DNA of 64,000 nucleotides. Origin: Acidobacteriota bacterium (GTDB lineage: Bacteria > Acidobacteriota > Vicinamibacteria > Fen-336). Positions 56,391-63,875 of this stretch are shown here, one piece after another. How positions within the stretch are numbered: position 1 is the first letter of the stretch; every line of letters begins with the position of its first letter. The DNA is taken from assembly GCA_011526565.1 (NCBI GenBank), contig WYBL01000020.1, positions 38,891-102,890 on the forward strand. The letters run 5' to 3'. The notes beneath the pieces were generated by a model. It was not told the origin of the DNA, searched no databases, and saw only the letters and a program-made list of their open reading frames with translations. A program made the position numbers and the translations under genes.

Positions 56391-56627
56391 ATGACGAAGG
56401 TGATCCGGGCCGTTTACGAGGAGGGCGTCTTCAAGCCAGAAGAGCCCGTCCACCTCGCCGATAAGAGCCGCGTCCAGATCGTCATCGAGCCCGTCCCCGC
56501 GGCCCCGGAGGGTGACCCGACGGGCTGGAAGGCGATGCGGGAGTTCATCGGGCTCGCCGGAAATCCGACGACACCGGGCGAAACCAACGCCGCCGAAGAT
56601 CACGACCCGCTCCTCTACGGGCGTTGA
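56391..56627 (+). CDS. DUF104 (AF2212-like) antitoxin
   Basis: A 78-residue antitoxin of the DUF104/AF2212 type. The N-terminal VIRAVYEEGVFKPEEPVHL is the family core, followed by RVQIVIEP. These proteins are usually encoded just before a PIN-domain toxin, and here the stop overlaps a TTG that opens a truncated PIN frame. I start at ATG 56391; an upstream ATG overlaps the -10 box. It is probably an orphan, since its toxin is broken. Confidence 0.8.
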   Translation: MTKVIRAVYEEGVFKPEEPVHLADKSRVQIVIEPVPAAPEGDPTGWKAMREFIGLAGNPTTPGETNAAEDHDPLLYGR

Positions 56628-56965
56628 CCCTCGCCGACACCGGCTTTTTCCTGGCGCTTCCGCGATTCGTGGTACGACCGGGACCAGCCTAGTCGGAGCA
56701 GCGATGAATGCGCGCGCGCGCTGTTCCGGAGGTCCTGCTCCAGGTCTTCGAGCGTGTAGGCCAGATAGACCTCGTGGTCCTTGAGGAACCCATCCGCTTC
56801 CTCGCGCGAGTTGAATCCGAGGAGCCGGCGAACCTGGAGGTCCGTCAGGGCCTCCGACCGATAGGCCTCCAGCGCCAGACTCTCCAGGGCGGCACGCGAG
56901 AGGTCGCTCCACCTCGTTTGAAGGGCGGCGGCCAAGTCCTCCGGGATCTCGAAGCTGATCTGCAT
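56615..56965 (-). CDS. UPF0175-family antitoxin-like protein
   Basis: A 116-residue protein whose first ~85 residues match UPF0175: ISFEIPEDLAAALQTRW, LSRAALESLALEAYRSEALT, LQVRRLLGFNSREEADGFLK and YTLEDLEQDLRN. UPF0175 proteins are antitoxins that usually precede a DUF3368 PIN toxin, which is missing here. The last ~30 residues (GWSRSYHESRKRQEKAG) are unlike the family and run over the PIN remnant on the other strand. GGAGG precedes ATG 56965. Its transcript continues from the MqsA-like gene, nine bases upstream. Confidence 0.8.
   Translation of the reverse strand: MQISFEIPEDLAAALQTRWSDLSRAALESLALEAYRSEALTDLQVRRLLGFNSREEADGFLKDHEVYLAYTLEDLEQDLRNSARAHSSLLRLGWSRSYHESRKRQEKAGVGEGQRP
56624..56692 (+). 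pseudogene. Truncated PIN-domain (VapC) toxin start
   Basis: The TTG at 56624 overlaps the antitoxin stop (TTGA) and encodes TLADTGFFLAL, the typical first strand of a PIN nuclease with its first acidic residue. After 22 codons the frame diverges and stops at TAG 56692. The rest of the toxin, with the other acidic residues, is absent, and the 3' end of the UPF0175 gene lies on the other strand over this point. It marks a deletion or insertion junction. Confidence 0.6.
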
Positions 56966-56973
56966 GGCGCCTC

Positions 56974-57426
56974 CTATGCGGCGTGCTCGCGCAGGTACTC
57001 CATGGTGCCCGGCAGGTCGCGGATGACGCGCAGCAGCGTGTCCATGGCCTCCGTCTGGGCGTTGCGCCCGGACTCCCAGCGGGAGAGGGTGTTCGGCCCC
57101 AGCCTCAGCAGCCGCGCGAACGCGGCCTGCGTCAGCCGATGGCGCTCCCGGATGGCCCGGATCTCGTCAGCCGACAGGAGTCCGTGCTTCTTGCGGTAGA
57201 TTTCGACGGCATCGGCGCTCAAGCGCCGCGCATCCTCGAACCGCAGGACGATCTCTTGGCACTTGGGGCAGCGCAGATGCGCCGCCGACGGGACCTGGAC
57301 CTTCTCCCCGTTGACGACCAGAGCCAGCCGCCCCCGCTTCGGCGCCATCGTCGCGCCGCACGCGGGGCAGTCGCTGTCCGGGCGCTCCACGGGGGCCTTC
57401 GCGACGGCGCTAGACCGCTTCGTCAT
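56974..57426 (-). CDS. mqsA: MqsA/YgiT-like antitoxin (zinc finger + XRE HTH)
   Basis: A 150-residue antitoxin. The YgiT-type zinc finger is CPACGATMAPKRGRLAL to CPKCQEIV (four Cys), followed by the HTH with LTQAAFARLLRLGPNTLSRW and ESGRNAQTEAMDTLLRVI. That layout matches MqsA, which binds MqsR through its N-terminus and its promoter through the C-terminal HTH. I start at ATG 57426; GTG 57432 is also in frame. It overlaps the toxin gene by 17 bases, toxin first, as in the E. coli mqsRA operon. Confidence 0.88.
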   Translation of the reverse strand: MTKRSSAVAKAPVERPDSDCPACGATMAPKRGRLALVVNGEKVQVPSAAHLRCPKCQEIVLRFEDARRLSADAVEIYRKKHGLLSADEIRAIRERHRLTQAAFARLLRLGPNTLSRWESGRNAQTEAMDTLLRVIRDLPGTMEYLREHAA

Positions 57427-57724
57427 GATCACCCTCGTCCTCGTGGAAGGAGACGACCACGCAACGACTCCGGAGGATCAGCTTCACATAGAAGCGAAAG
57501 CCGCCAATCCGGGGCTTGAAGACGTACATCACCTCGGCCGTCAGATCGGACACCAGTGCTTGCTGGAAATCCGCAACTCCCAGACCGACCAGCGCCTCGC
57601 AACCATCCGTCGCGTCGAGCCCAAGCGACCCCATCTCGTTCGCGGCCTTGAGCGTGAAATGGACGCGGCGCTGCATCGCCAGCGCTCGCACCCGCTTGAC
57701 GACACCAGCGATCTCGGTCGCCAC
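57410..57724 (-). CDS. mqsR: MqsR-like mRNA interferase toxin
   Basis: A 104-residue protein that matches MqsR in key positions: the N-terminal helix VKRVRALAM, SLGLDATDGCEALVGLGVAD, then VMYVFKPRIGGFRFYVKLIL and CVVVSFHEDEGD. MqsR is a RelE-fold endoribonuclease that cuts mRNA at GCU. The start GTG 57724 (VATEIAGVVKRV) has AAGGC upstream; longer frames overlap the promoter. Sequence is divergent, so cleavage specificity is not assured. Confidence 0.82.
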   Translation of the reverse strand: MATEIAGVVKRVRALAMQRRVHFTLKAANEMGSLGLDATDGCEALVGLGVADFQQALVSDLTAEVMYVFKPRIGGFRFYVKLILRSRCVVVSFHEDEGDHDEAV

Positions 57725-57746
57725 TGGCGCCCTAGCCTTTGGGTTG

Positions 57747-57775
57747 ATTATGCATATGGTGATCTCCCTCGGCAA
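57747..57775 (-). promoter_or_regulatory. Promoter of the mqsRA-like operon
   Basis: On the minus strand TTGCCG (57775-57770) and CATAAT (57752-57747) are spaced by 17 bases, with TG just upstream of the -10. It lies 22 bases before the toxin start. The -35 sequence is the same as that of the RNA helicase promoter. Confidence 0.6.
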
Positions 57776-57804
57776 TCCCGATCTGACGTGCGGCTCTGGT
57801 CGCG

Positions 57805-58209
57805 ATGCTCGCGCGGGGAGCCGCCGCGTCAGGTCCCGTAGTGATCGGCCCCGGTCGTCAAATGGACCTGCCCGCCGGGCAGGCTGCGCGGGTGTACCTC
57901 GGCGCCTGGCCGGCACGAGAGGTGTCCGCGCCGCGTCGTGCCCTCGACCACTACGCGACCAAGGACCGGGCCATGGCCGAGGTCGCGGACTATGGCCTGA
58001 TGGTCTGGGACGGCAAGAGCCGAGGCACGTTGACGAATACGGTCAACCTGTGCCGAATCGGCAAGATCGCGGTCGTATGGGTCGCCCCTGTGAGGGCCTT
58101 CCAGACGGTGCGGTCCCGCCACGACCTCGAAACGCTGGGCGCCGCCGGATGCCGCGTCGCAGGACCGCTCAGGCCGGGCTGCCCTCCACGAAGAACACCA
58201 TGTCGATGA
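57805..58209 (+). pseudogene. SLOG-like nucleotide-binding protein remnant
   Basis: A 134-codon frame whose middle part (DHYATKDRAMAEVADYGLMV, WDGKSRGTLTN, IAVVWVAPVRAFQTV) matches a family of Rossmann-like SLOG proteins with a DNA-processing A-like fold. The N-terminal VFLSGS... strand and GDANGAD-type loop expected in the family are missing: the region before VYLGAWPAREV is short and does not match. The frame opens after a TGA at 57789-57791. I read it as an internally deleted or 5'-decayed gene. It converges on the next minus-strand gene. Confidence 0.55.
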
Positions 58210-58597
58210 CCTTGGCCCTCGTGTACCTGAGGCTCGTGGGCTCGCCCGTCTCGAAGGCCAGAGTCGGCTCCCGGTAGCGGTCGACCTCCGCGGAGTGGTC
58301 GCGGTAGAAGTCGCCGATGGCTTCCAGGGTCCTGGGGCTCAGGCTCCACACCTTGAAGCCCCGCTTGAAGTACGTGTCGATGGCCGGAACCGCGCCGAAC
58401 GTCCCGAGCATGATCTTCGTGGTCAGTGTGTCTGATGCGCCACCACCGGGGGCCCGGCTCAGACGCTCAGCCATCTCGAGGATCATCGGGGCGCCTCCGG
58501 CGTACTGGTCGACGTCCATGCTCCACATCGATCGAGGAACACTCGCGACCTCGTGGCCCTGCAGGTACGCCTCGGCGTTCCTGGCAATGCTCACCAT
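58169..58597 (-). CDS. Conserved hypothetical protein (DTLxTKI motif family)
   Basis: A 142-residue soluble protein with no named domain. The segment SDTLTTKIMLGTFGAVPAID followed by TYFKRGFKVW is shared with a group of unnamed bacterial proteins of ~200-260 residues in mobile or defence contexts, where it follows a longer N-terminal part. The C-terminal RAKVIDMVFFVEGSPA is also typical. Here the N-terminal half seems short. GGAGGGG precedes ATG 58597. It lies 10 bases after the Nmad3 gene in the same operon. Confidence 0.65.
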   Translation of the reverse strand: MVSIARNAEAYLQGHEVASVPRSMWSMDVDQYAGGAPMILEMAERLSRAPGGGASDTLTTKIMLGTFGAVPAIDTYFKRGFKVWSLSPRTLEAIGDFYRDHSAEVDRYREPTLAFETGEPTSLRYTRAKVIDMVFFVEGSPA

Positions 58598-58607
58598 CGT
58601 CCCCTCC

Positions 58608-59459
58608 TCAAGCTCGGCCGAGCAGCCTCTCCAGCCACGGCACGACTTCCGGGTATTCGTCGAGGTCCAGTACGAACTCCTGCCCGCGACCGACGACCTG
58701 GAGGTGGACCTCGCCACGCGAGAGCGCGGGGGTCCAGCGCTCGGCGGCATCGTGGTAGCTCAACGCGCGCCGGCCGCGAGGCAGGAAGGCGATCGGCAGC
58801 GCCCATTCGGAGGGACCACGAGCGTCAGCCCTGGTGAGCCGGCGCTGCGGCGCCGTCGAGTCGAACACTCCCGCGCCGAGGCAGCAACGGGCCGGGAGGT
58901 CGGGGAGCGACAGGTCCTTCCCCGCCAGGTAGAGCGTGTTCGTCGGGTCGGCGTCGCGGTTCCAGTGGGGATGGTCCGAGGCCCACGCGAGCGTCGCGGC
59001 CCGCTCCGCCCTCGCACGATCGACCGCGACCACTTCGTCGACCTGGAGCCAGCCCCAGATGTGATGCTCCGGCGGGCCGGCCCAGCGCAGGCCGTCGTCG
59101 ACTGCTCGGAAGAGCCCCCAGAACAGGAAGACGTCGCCCGCGCCCACGCCCTGTTTCCGCAAGTGACCCTGGGCGATGCCGCACTGGCCCAGCGACGGAC
59201 GCCAGCCGGCCGCGCGCGGGCGAGCCTCGCGTCGCACGTCGGGGTCGAGGTGGGCGCGATGGTCCGCGCGCACGCGGCCGCGGGTCAGCCGCGCGACGAG
59301 GTCGCCCACGTTCCGCCCGTTCCACGAGAGGTCGGAGTACCTCGCGGGCGAACGCCGGTCCGGGATCGGCAACGAGAGCATCGACCCGTCCGGGAGGAGC
59401 GGGCTCGGGCAGCCGCCGCTGCCCGAGTCGAACCCCTTGCGGCTGAGGATCAGCCGCAT
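58608..59459 (-). CDS. Nmad3-like nucleotide modification associated protein
   Basis: A 283-residue protein whose start, LILSRKGFDSGSGGCPSPLL with SLPIPDRRSPARYSDL, matches the Nmad3 (nucleotide modification associated domain 3) family, described from DNA-hypermodification gene neighbourhoods. Later blocks include VFLFWGLFRA, HHIWGWLQVDEV and ALPIAFLPRGRRALSYHDAA. Chemical activity is unknown; a role in DNA or nucleotide modification is inferred from the family. The ATG overlaps the Nmad2 stop by ten bases. Confidence 0.82.
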   Translation of the reverse strand: MRLILSRKGFDSGSGGCPSPLLPDGSMLSLPIPDRRSPARYSDLSWNGRNVGDLVARLTRGRVRADHRAHLDPDVRREARPRAAGWRPSLGQCGIAQGHLRKQGVGAGDVFLFWGLFRAVDDGLRWAGPPEHHIWGWLQVDEVVAVDRARAERAATLAWASDHPHWNRDADPTNTLYLAGKDLSLPDLPARCCLGAGVFDSTAPQRRLTRADARGPSEWALPIAFLPRGRRALSYHDAAERWTPALSRGEVHLQVVGRGQEFVLDLDEYPEVVPWLERLLGRA

Positions 59460-60160
59460 CGCCCTCGCGGCTCGGAACACGAGTTTTCGTCCGTCGGGTT
59501 CCGACGCCGGGCGGAGCCCGTCGCCGGTCCCATGGGGGCTACGTCGCGAACGGACGCTCCTCCGCCCCCAAACCCCGGCGGCCACCGTCGCGGTCGACCG
59601 TGAACACCCTGGGGCAGCGACTCGAGAGCGCTCACCAGGTGCGGGACCTCCGCCTGCGTAAACACGCGGTGACCGCGCGCAGGCATCGGCACTCCAGGGA
59701 CCGGCCACTCGCGGGCGGCGTCGCCGAAGTAGGCGAAGCGATCGCTCACCAGAACATTGATCCCGCCCAGATCGCGCTGCTTCGTGGCCGGATCCTCCTG
59801 GTCGCGAACGTCGTCCCAGTGGCAGGAAGGAAGCTGCTGGAAGCTCCCGTCCGCCAGCGGCTCGTAGCAGTTGTCGCCTCGACGTTGGAGAACGGTCGTC
59901 CCGTCGCCGCGGCGGGGTCGCTTCGACCTGAAGCGGGGATCGCGCCAGTAGTCCGCAAAGCCGAGCACTTCCGAGACCTTCATCGCGTACGCGAGCCGAT
60001 GCCCGCGCCGGGCCGGCGTCACGCCCACGACCCAATCCCCCGGCCTGGCGTTCCTGCGAATCACGGGCTTGCAGCACGCGAGCGTGCACCACCCGTGGAA
60101 GGGGTTCGGAGAGAACCCGGCATCGACGGACAGGACGTAGAGGTAGACCCGAGCCTTCAC
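59450..60160 (-). CDS. Nmad2-like nucleotide modification associated protein
   Basis: A 236-residue protein starting at GTG 60160. The blocks VDAGFSPNPFHGWCTLACCK, RPGDWVVGVTP, YWRDPRFRSKRP, RRGDNCYEP, NVLVSDRFAYFG and GHRVF match the Nmad2 family. The cysteines and HG could form a catalytic site. Nmad2 and Nmad3 are often neighbours in predicted DNA-modification or defence systems. The last ~55 residues are Arg/Gly-rich and less conserved. 25 bases after the pseudo-receiver gene, in one transcript. Confidence 0.8.
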   Translation of the reverse strand: MKARVYLYVLSVDAGFSPNPFHGWCTLACCKPVIRRNARPGDWVVGVTPARRGHRLAYAMKVSEVLGFADYWRDPRFRSKRPRRGDGTTVLQRRGDNCYEPLADGSFQQLPSCHWDDVRDQEDPATKQRDLGGINVLVSDRFAYFGDAAREWPVPGVPMPARGHRVFTQAEVPHLVSALESLPQGVHGRPRRWPPGFGGGGASVRDVAPMGPATGSARRRNPTDENSCSEPRGRCG

Positions 60161-60185
60161 TGGAAGGCGATCCGGAGGACCTCGT

Positions 60186-60650
60186 TCATCGGGCCCTCGG
60201 CTTGCCCGGCCGAAGGACGGGCCGGCGCCCGGCCCGCGCGCGTCGGCGGGCCTGTGTGCGGGCCCGGGACAGGGCGGCGAAGAGCTGCAGCGGGGTGAAG
60301 GGCTTGTTCATCGCGACATCCCACGGGGCGACCGGGGCGCGGCCCAGCGGCAGAGACCGAGGCTTGATGAGGACGATCGCGGGCGGCTCCCGGTGAAGGG
60401 CGCGGAGCTGCCTGCAGAACGCCATGGGAAGGCCCGGCATCGGCCCCGTGCCGATGAGGACGACGGCAGGGCGGCTCTCCCGGACGATGGACAAGAGGTG
60501 CGCTCGGCTCGTGGCTTCCACCAGGTCGGCACCCGTCTCCTCGAGCATCAGCCTGAGCAGCATGCGCAGGAACATGCTCGGGTCCCAGAAGGCGACGGAC
60601 TCGCCCGCGAGCGCGGGCACCTTCTTGGCATCGAGTTCCTGGAGCTTCAT
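60186..60650 (-). CDS. CheY-like pseudo-receiver protein
   Basis: A 154-residue protein resembling a receiver domain: ESVAFWDPSMFLRMLLRLML, then VVLIGTGPMPGLPMAFCRQL and DVAMNKPFTPLQLFAALSRA. The lysine of MNKPF is kept, but the phosphorylation-site Asp is replaced (LIGTG), and only one of the acidic pocket residues is visible. It is thus probably not phosphorylated. The tail is very basic (RRRARAGRRPVLRPGKPR), perhaps for nucleic-acid binding. It precedes the Nmad pair. Confidence 0.65.
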   Translation of the reverse strand: MKLQELDAKKVPALAGESVAFWDPSMFLRMLLRLMLEETGADLVEATSRAHLLSIVRESRPAVVLIGTGPMPGLPMAFCRQLRALHREPPAIVLIKPRSLPLGRAPVAPWDVAMNKPFTPLQLFAALSRARTQARRRARAGRRPVLRPGKPRAR

Positions 60651-60730
60651 GGGGCGACTCGGACCATTGGCGCCACTCTACCTCCCCAGGCCGGCCCGCT
60701 GCTTCGGCAAGCACGCGGCATCGTGGTGGA

Positions 60731-62236
60731 TCACACGTGCTTGAGGAGCTGGGCCAGCGCTTCGGTAAGGCCCTCGTCGAGCAGGGCTTCGAGTTCCCCG
60801 CTGCGGGCTTCCACGTCGGTCACGGACTCGGTGTGGAGGTAGCGGAACGCATCGTACGTGGTCGGGAACTCGGTCGGCTCCACACGCTCGCCGGTCTCCG
60901 GGAGCCGCGCCGCCGGGCCCAGGTCGCCGAAGGTCACCACGGCCATCACGCCGGCGCCCCGTCCCGCGCCGTGGATCGCCGCGACGAAGCGCAGTTGCAG
61001 GTCGTCGATCCTGATCCTCAGCGAGCTCGAACCGCAGAAGCCTGAGTAGTCGGCGTAGTGCCCCGCGCGGTGAGCCGCGCGGATGGCCTGAGCCCGGAAC
61101 CACTGGGCCTTCTCGTCGGGCGGGATCTCGGTATCCGCCAGGACGCGCACGTCGCCGAGGCCGCGGTCGCGGAACACGCCCTCCAGCTCGACTCGTTTCC
61201 GATCGAACCAGACGCCCATCCGACCCGCCACGGCCCGCGACAGCACGTCGAGCTTCTGCGCCGCGGCCTCGCGGGCCAGAGCGCGATGGTGCGCGATCTG
61301 GTCGGCGAGAGTGTGCGCGACCGTCGTCGACAGCCCCTTGGCGACGGTGGCCGGCCGCTCGAGTTCGCCGGCCAGCGAGCTGCTCTCGAGGCGGACGAAC
61401 AGCGAGACCAGGTCCCCCAGCTCCCCCTCGTTGGCCCTCTCCAGCGCATCGACGTACTTGGTCCGGTGGAAGCGATCGACCACCAGCGGGGCGTACCGGT
61501 ACTTCTCCATGACCAGCAGGACGAGCGCCCGCGCGACCCGTCCGTTGCCGTCGGCGAAGGGGTGGATCTGGACGAACCGGTGGTGGAGCCAGGCCGCCTT
61601 GACGAGCGGCGACGCGGCCGCGGCATCCGTCTCCCGCCACATCGCGACCAGGCGGTCCATCTCCGCGTCGACGTGCTCCGGCGGGCAGTACTCCAGCAGC
61701 GTGCCGTCGCTGCGCAGGACGTGGTTCGGGCTCCGCTTCCACTGCCCTCGGATCAACTCGGCCTCGAACGTCTGGCCCAGCACATCCGTCGCGGTGTAGG
61801 TGTCCTGGGTCCGCGTCAGCGCGTGATGCAACTCCTTGACGAACGAGGTGGACAGCGTGCGCTGGTCGCGCACGAACTCGACGACCAGGCCCAGGCTCTC
61901 CATGTGCGCGCGCAGCGTGGCCAGCGTCCGGTCGTCGACCTGCCCGCCGGACCGGTCCACCACCTCCCGGGTCAGTCCTGCGGCTACGAGCTCGAGGGTG
62001 AGGCCCCACTCGATGTGGTACAGCCCCTCGAGGATGCCTGTCTCGATCGCGAGCCGCCTCAGCGTGCGCTGCCGAATCGCAATCCGCTCGTCCACGGTCA
62101 GCGCCCCGAGGTGGTCCACCCATTCCTCGCGCAGAGCCTCGAGAGCCCCGAGCGCACCGTGGGCGTACTCGCGCCCAGACGGGAGCGGCTCGACGGGCCG
62201 CCAGGCGATCCGGCACACCTCGTTCATCCCAACCAT
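60731..62236 (-). CDS. Fic-domain AMP transferase (class II type)
   Basis: A 501-residue protein with the Fic catalytic motif HPFADGNGRVAR (~210-221), so it should transfer AMP or a similar group to target proteins. The N-terminal helix has TGILEG, which fits the S/T-x-x-x-E-G/N inhibitory motif and suggests autoinhibition. The C-terminal 200 residues form a helical and then mixed domain of unknown role. ATG 62236 or 62227 (MNEVCRIAW). It lies 81 bases upstream of the pseudo-receiver and 5 bases after the HEAT-repeat gene. Confidence 0.87.
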   Translation of the reverse strand: MVGMNEVCRIAWRPVEPLPSGREYAHGALGALEALREEWVDHLGALTVDERIAIRQRTLRRLAIETGILEGLYHIEWGLTLELVAAGLTREVVDRSGGQVDDRTLATLRAHMESLGLVVEFVRDQRTLSTSFVKELHHALTRTQDTYTATDVLGQTFEAELIRGQWKRSPNHVLRSDGTLLEYCPPEHVDAEMDRLVAMWRETDAAAASPLVKAAWLHHRFVQIHPFADGNGRVARALVLLVMEKYRYAPLVVDRFHRTKYVDALERANEGELGDLVSLFVRLESSSLAGELERPATVAKGLSTTVAHTLADQIAHHRALAREAAAQKLDVLSRAVAGRMGVWFDRKRVELEGVFRDRGLGDVRVLADTEIPPDEKAQWFRAQAIRAAHRAGHYADYSGFCGSSSLRIRIDDLQLRFVAAIHGAGRGAGVMAVVTFGDLGPAARLPETGERVEPTEFPTTYDAFRYLHTESVTDVEARSGELEALLDEGLTEALAQLLKHV

Positions 62237-62240
62237 CAGC

Positions 62241-63875
62241 CTAGCCGGGTAAGAGACTCCATCCCTCGGGCATGCGGAGTGGGTCACTAAGGTACAGAAC
62301 CGCCTCTCGCGCCGCGTCGGCCACTTCGGGAACCGGGTGGCCGATGTACCGCTTGATGATTTCCTCTTCCCCGGCGCCTCCGTGCGCTCCCAGGAGCCGC
62401 AGGACTCGGGCAATGTGTGTGGGGTCCAGCGCGCTGGTGGACAGGGCCTTCGTGAGTTCGCGTCGTACGGTCGACGCGGAGAACTGGTAGAGATCGTCCC
62501 CCACGTACCAACCATGACCGTGGTCCTTGAGGGCTTCAGCGACGAAGTGTTCGACAACTGAGTCGTCGCCCCGATCGCATAGCTCCCTGAGGGCTACATC
62601 CGAAGCGAGGAGCCCACTGTCTGTGCGGAGAACAGGATCGCCACTTGTTCCTCTCCGGCTCGCGACTCCGCGGAAGAACTCTCGCACACCCGGCCCATCC
62701 AAGGCTTCGAGCGCGTGGAGAACGTCCCGGCGCTTTGGCCCTGGACACTCGCTTTCATAGTTGCCGAGAAAGCGCGCGAGGTCGTCCGCCGCCACCTCGG
62801 TGTAGTACTGCCGGCGCCACCTTCCATGGAAGCTAAAGGCGTGCTGGCATGTCTCTACGAGCCATTCCCCACCGCGCCTCTCTGCTTCGCCAAGCACGTG
62901 CGCCGTTGCTGATGGGCTGCCATGGCGAAGCAGGCCGGTGGCCGCCAACTCGGCCACCCTCGAGTCATCCAGCAATGCAGCCAACGCCCTTTCCGCCTCG
63001 GGGGTCTGGATCAGGCCCAGCGCGATGGCAGCGAATTGACGGACGTGGGCCTTCTCCGTGGTGCGGACGATGATTTTCAGGAGATCGTCGATGCTTCCGG
63101 AGTCCTTCAACCTGCCCAGGGCCCTGACGGCCTCCCACCGTGCCCCCTCGTGCTCGCTCTTCAGCAGGGCACGAAGCTGCCTACGAGCCCGTTGGCTCCC
63201 GATTCGGCCGAGGTGCCGCGCAGCCTGAGGCGCAAGGCCCGGCACGGGTAGGCAGCGGAGCAGGACATCCTCGATCTCGACTGTGGGAGTCGCGGTGAAG
63301 AAGCGGAGCCATGATCTGCGGACAGCGACGTCCTCCGCGGAGTGCCAGCATTTCAACCACGAATCGGGATCGACCCAGGCGTAGCCTTCACGGGACGGGA
63401 GCTCATCCCAGGTTGGGTCGCGCCGCTTGGCCTCGCTGACCAACGCGATCGACTGCAGCAACTCCGCAAGCCGATGCGCCATGCCGCGGAGGTCGACATC
63501 GTCCGACGTCAGCCAGGACTGCACGAGTCCCTCGATTCCAGGAGTCGTCATGTAGGCGAGATCGCCCCTCATCAACACGATTCGTTCGTGGAGGTGGTAC
63601 GACTCCATGGATCCGGGTGCGAACGACTTCATGTGCTCCGCCGTTCTTCGGGCGGAGCGGTCAAGCAAGTCGGTGGCCGGGTCGCCGATCGCGTAAAGGA
63701 CGTGGTTCTCGCTTGCCTCAAGCAAGCCGTCCTGCTCCAGACGTCTTGCAAGCAGGGGCAACACTCTCGCATCACCCAGGTAGCCGAGCAGGTTGAGCGC
63801 CCTGACCCTGGCACGAGCGTCGTCTGACCCAGCGTCTGCCAGGGCCAAGTCGCCCACGCGCTGGCGCAGCTCACT
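62241..63875 (-). pseudogene. HEAT-repeat protein, 5' end cut by an insertion element
   Basis: About 540 residues remain from GTG 63857. They contain a series of HEAT-like repeats (ARVRALNLLGYLGDARVLPL, GARWEAVRALGRLKDSG, VRQFAAIALGLIQTPEAERA). The frame runs upstream without start codon into the end of an insertion element at about 63875, so the native N-terminus is missing; the sequence begins in mid-repeat. Interaction or scaffold role is typical for HEAT proteins. It may still be expressed from the GTG. The Fic gene follows directly. Confidence 0.7.

Noticed and set aside
57516..58277. 253-codon plus-strand frame over mqsR and the SLOG-like remnant
   Set aside because: Low-complexity product, antisense to mqsR and out of frame with the recognisable SLOG-like block.
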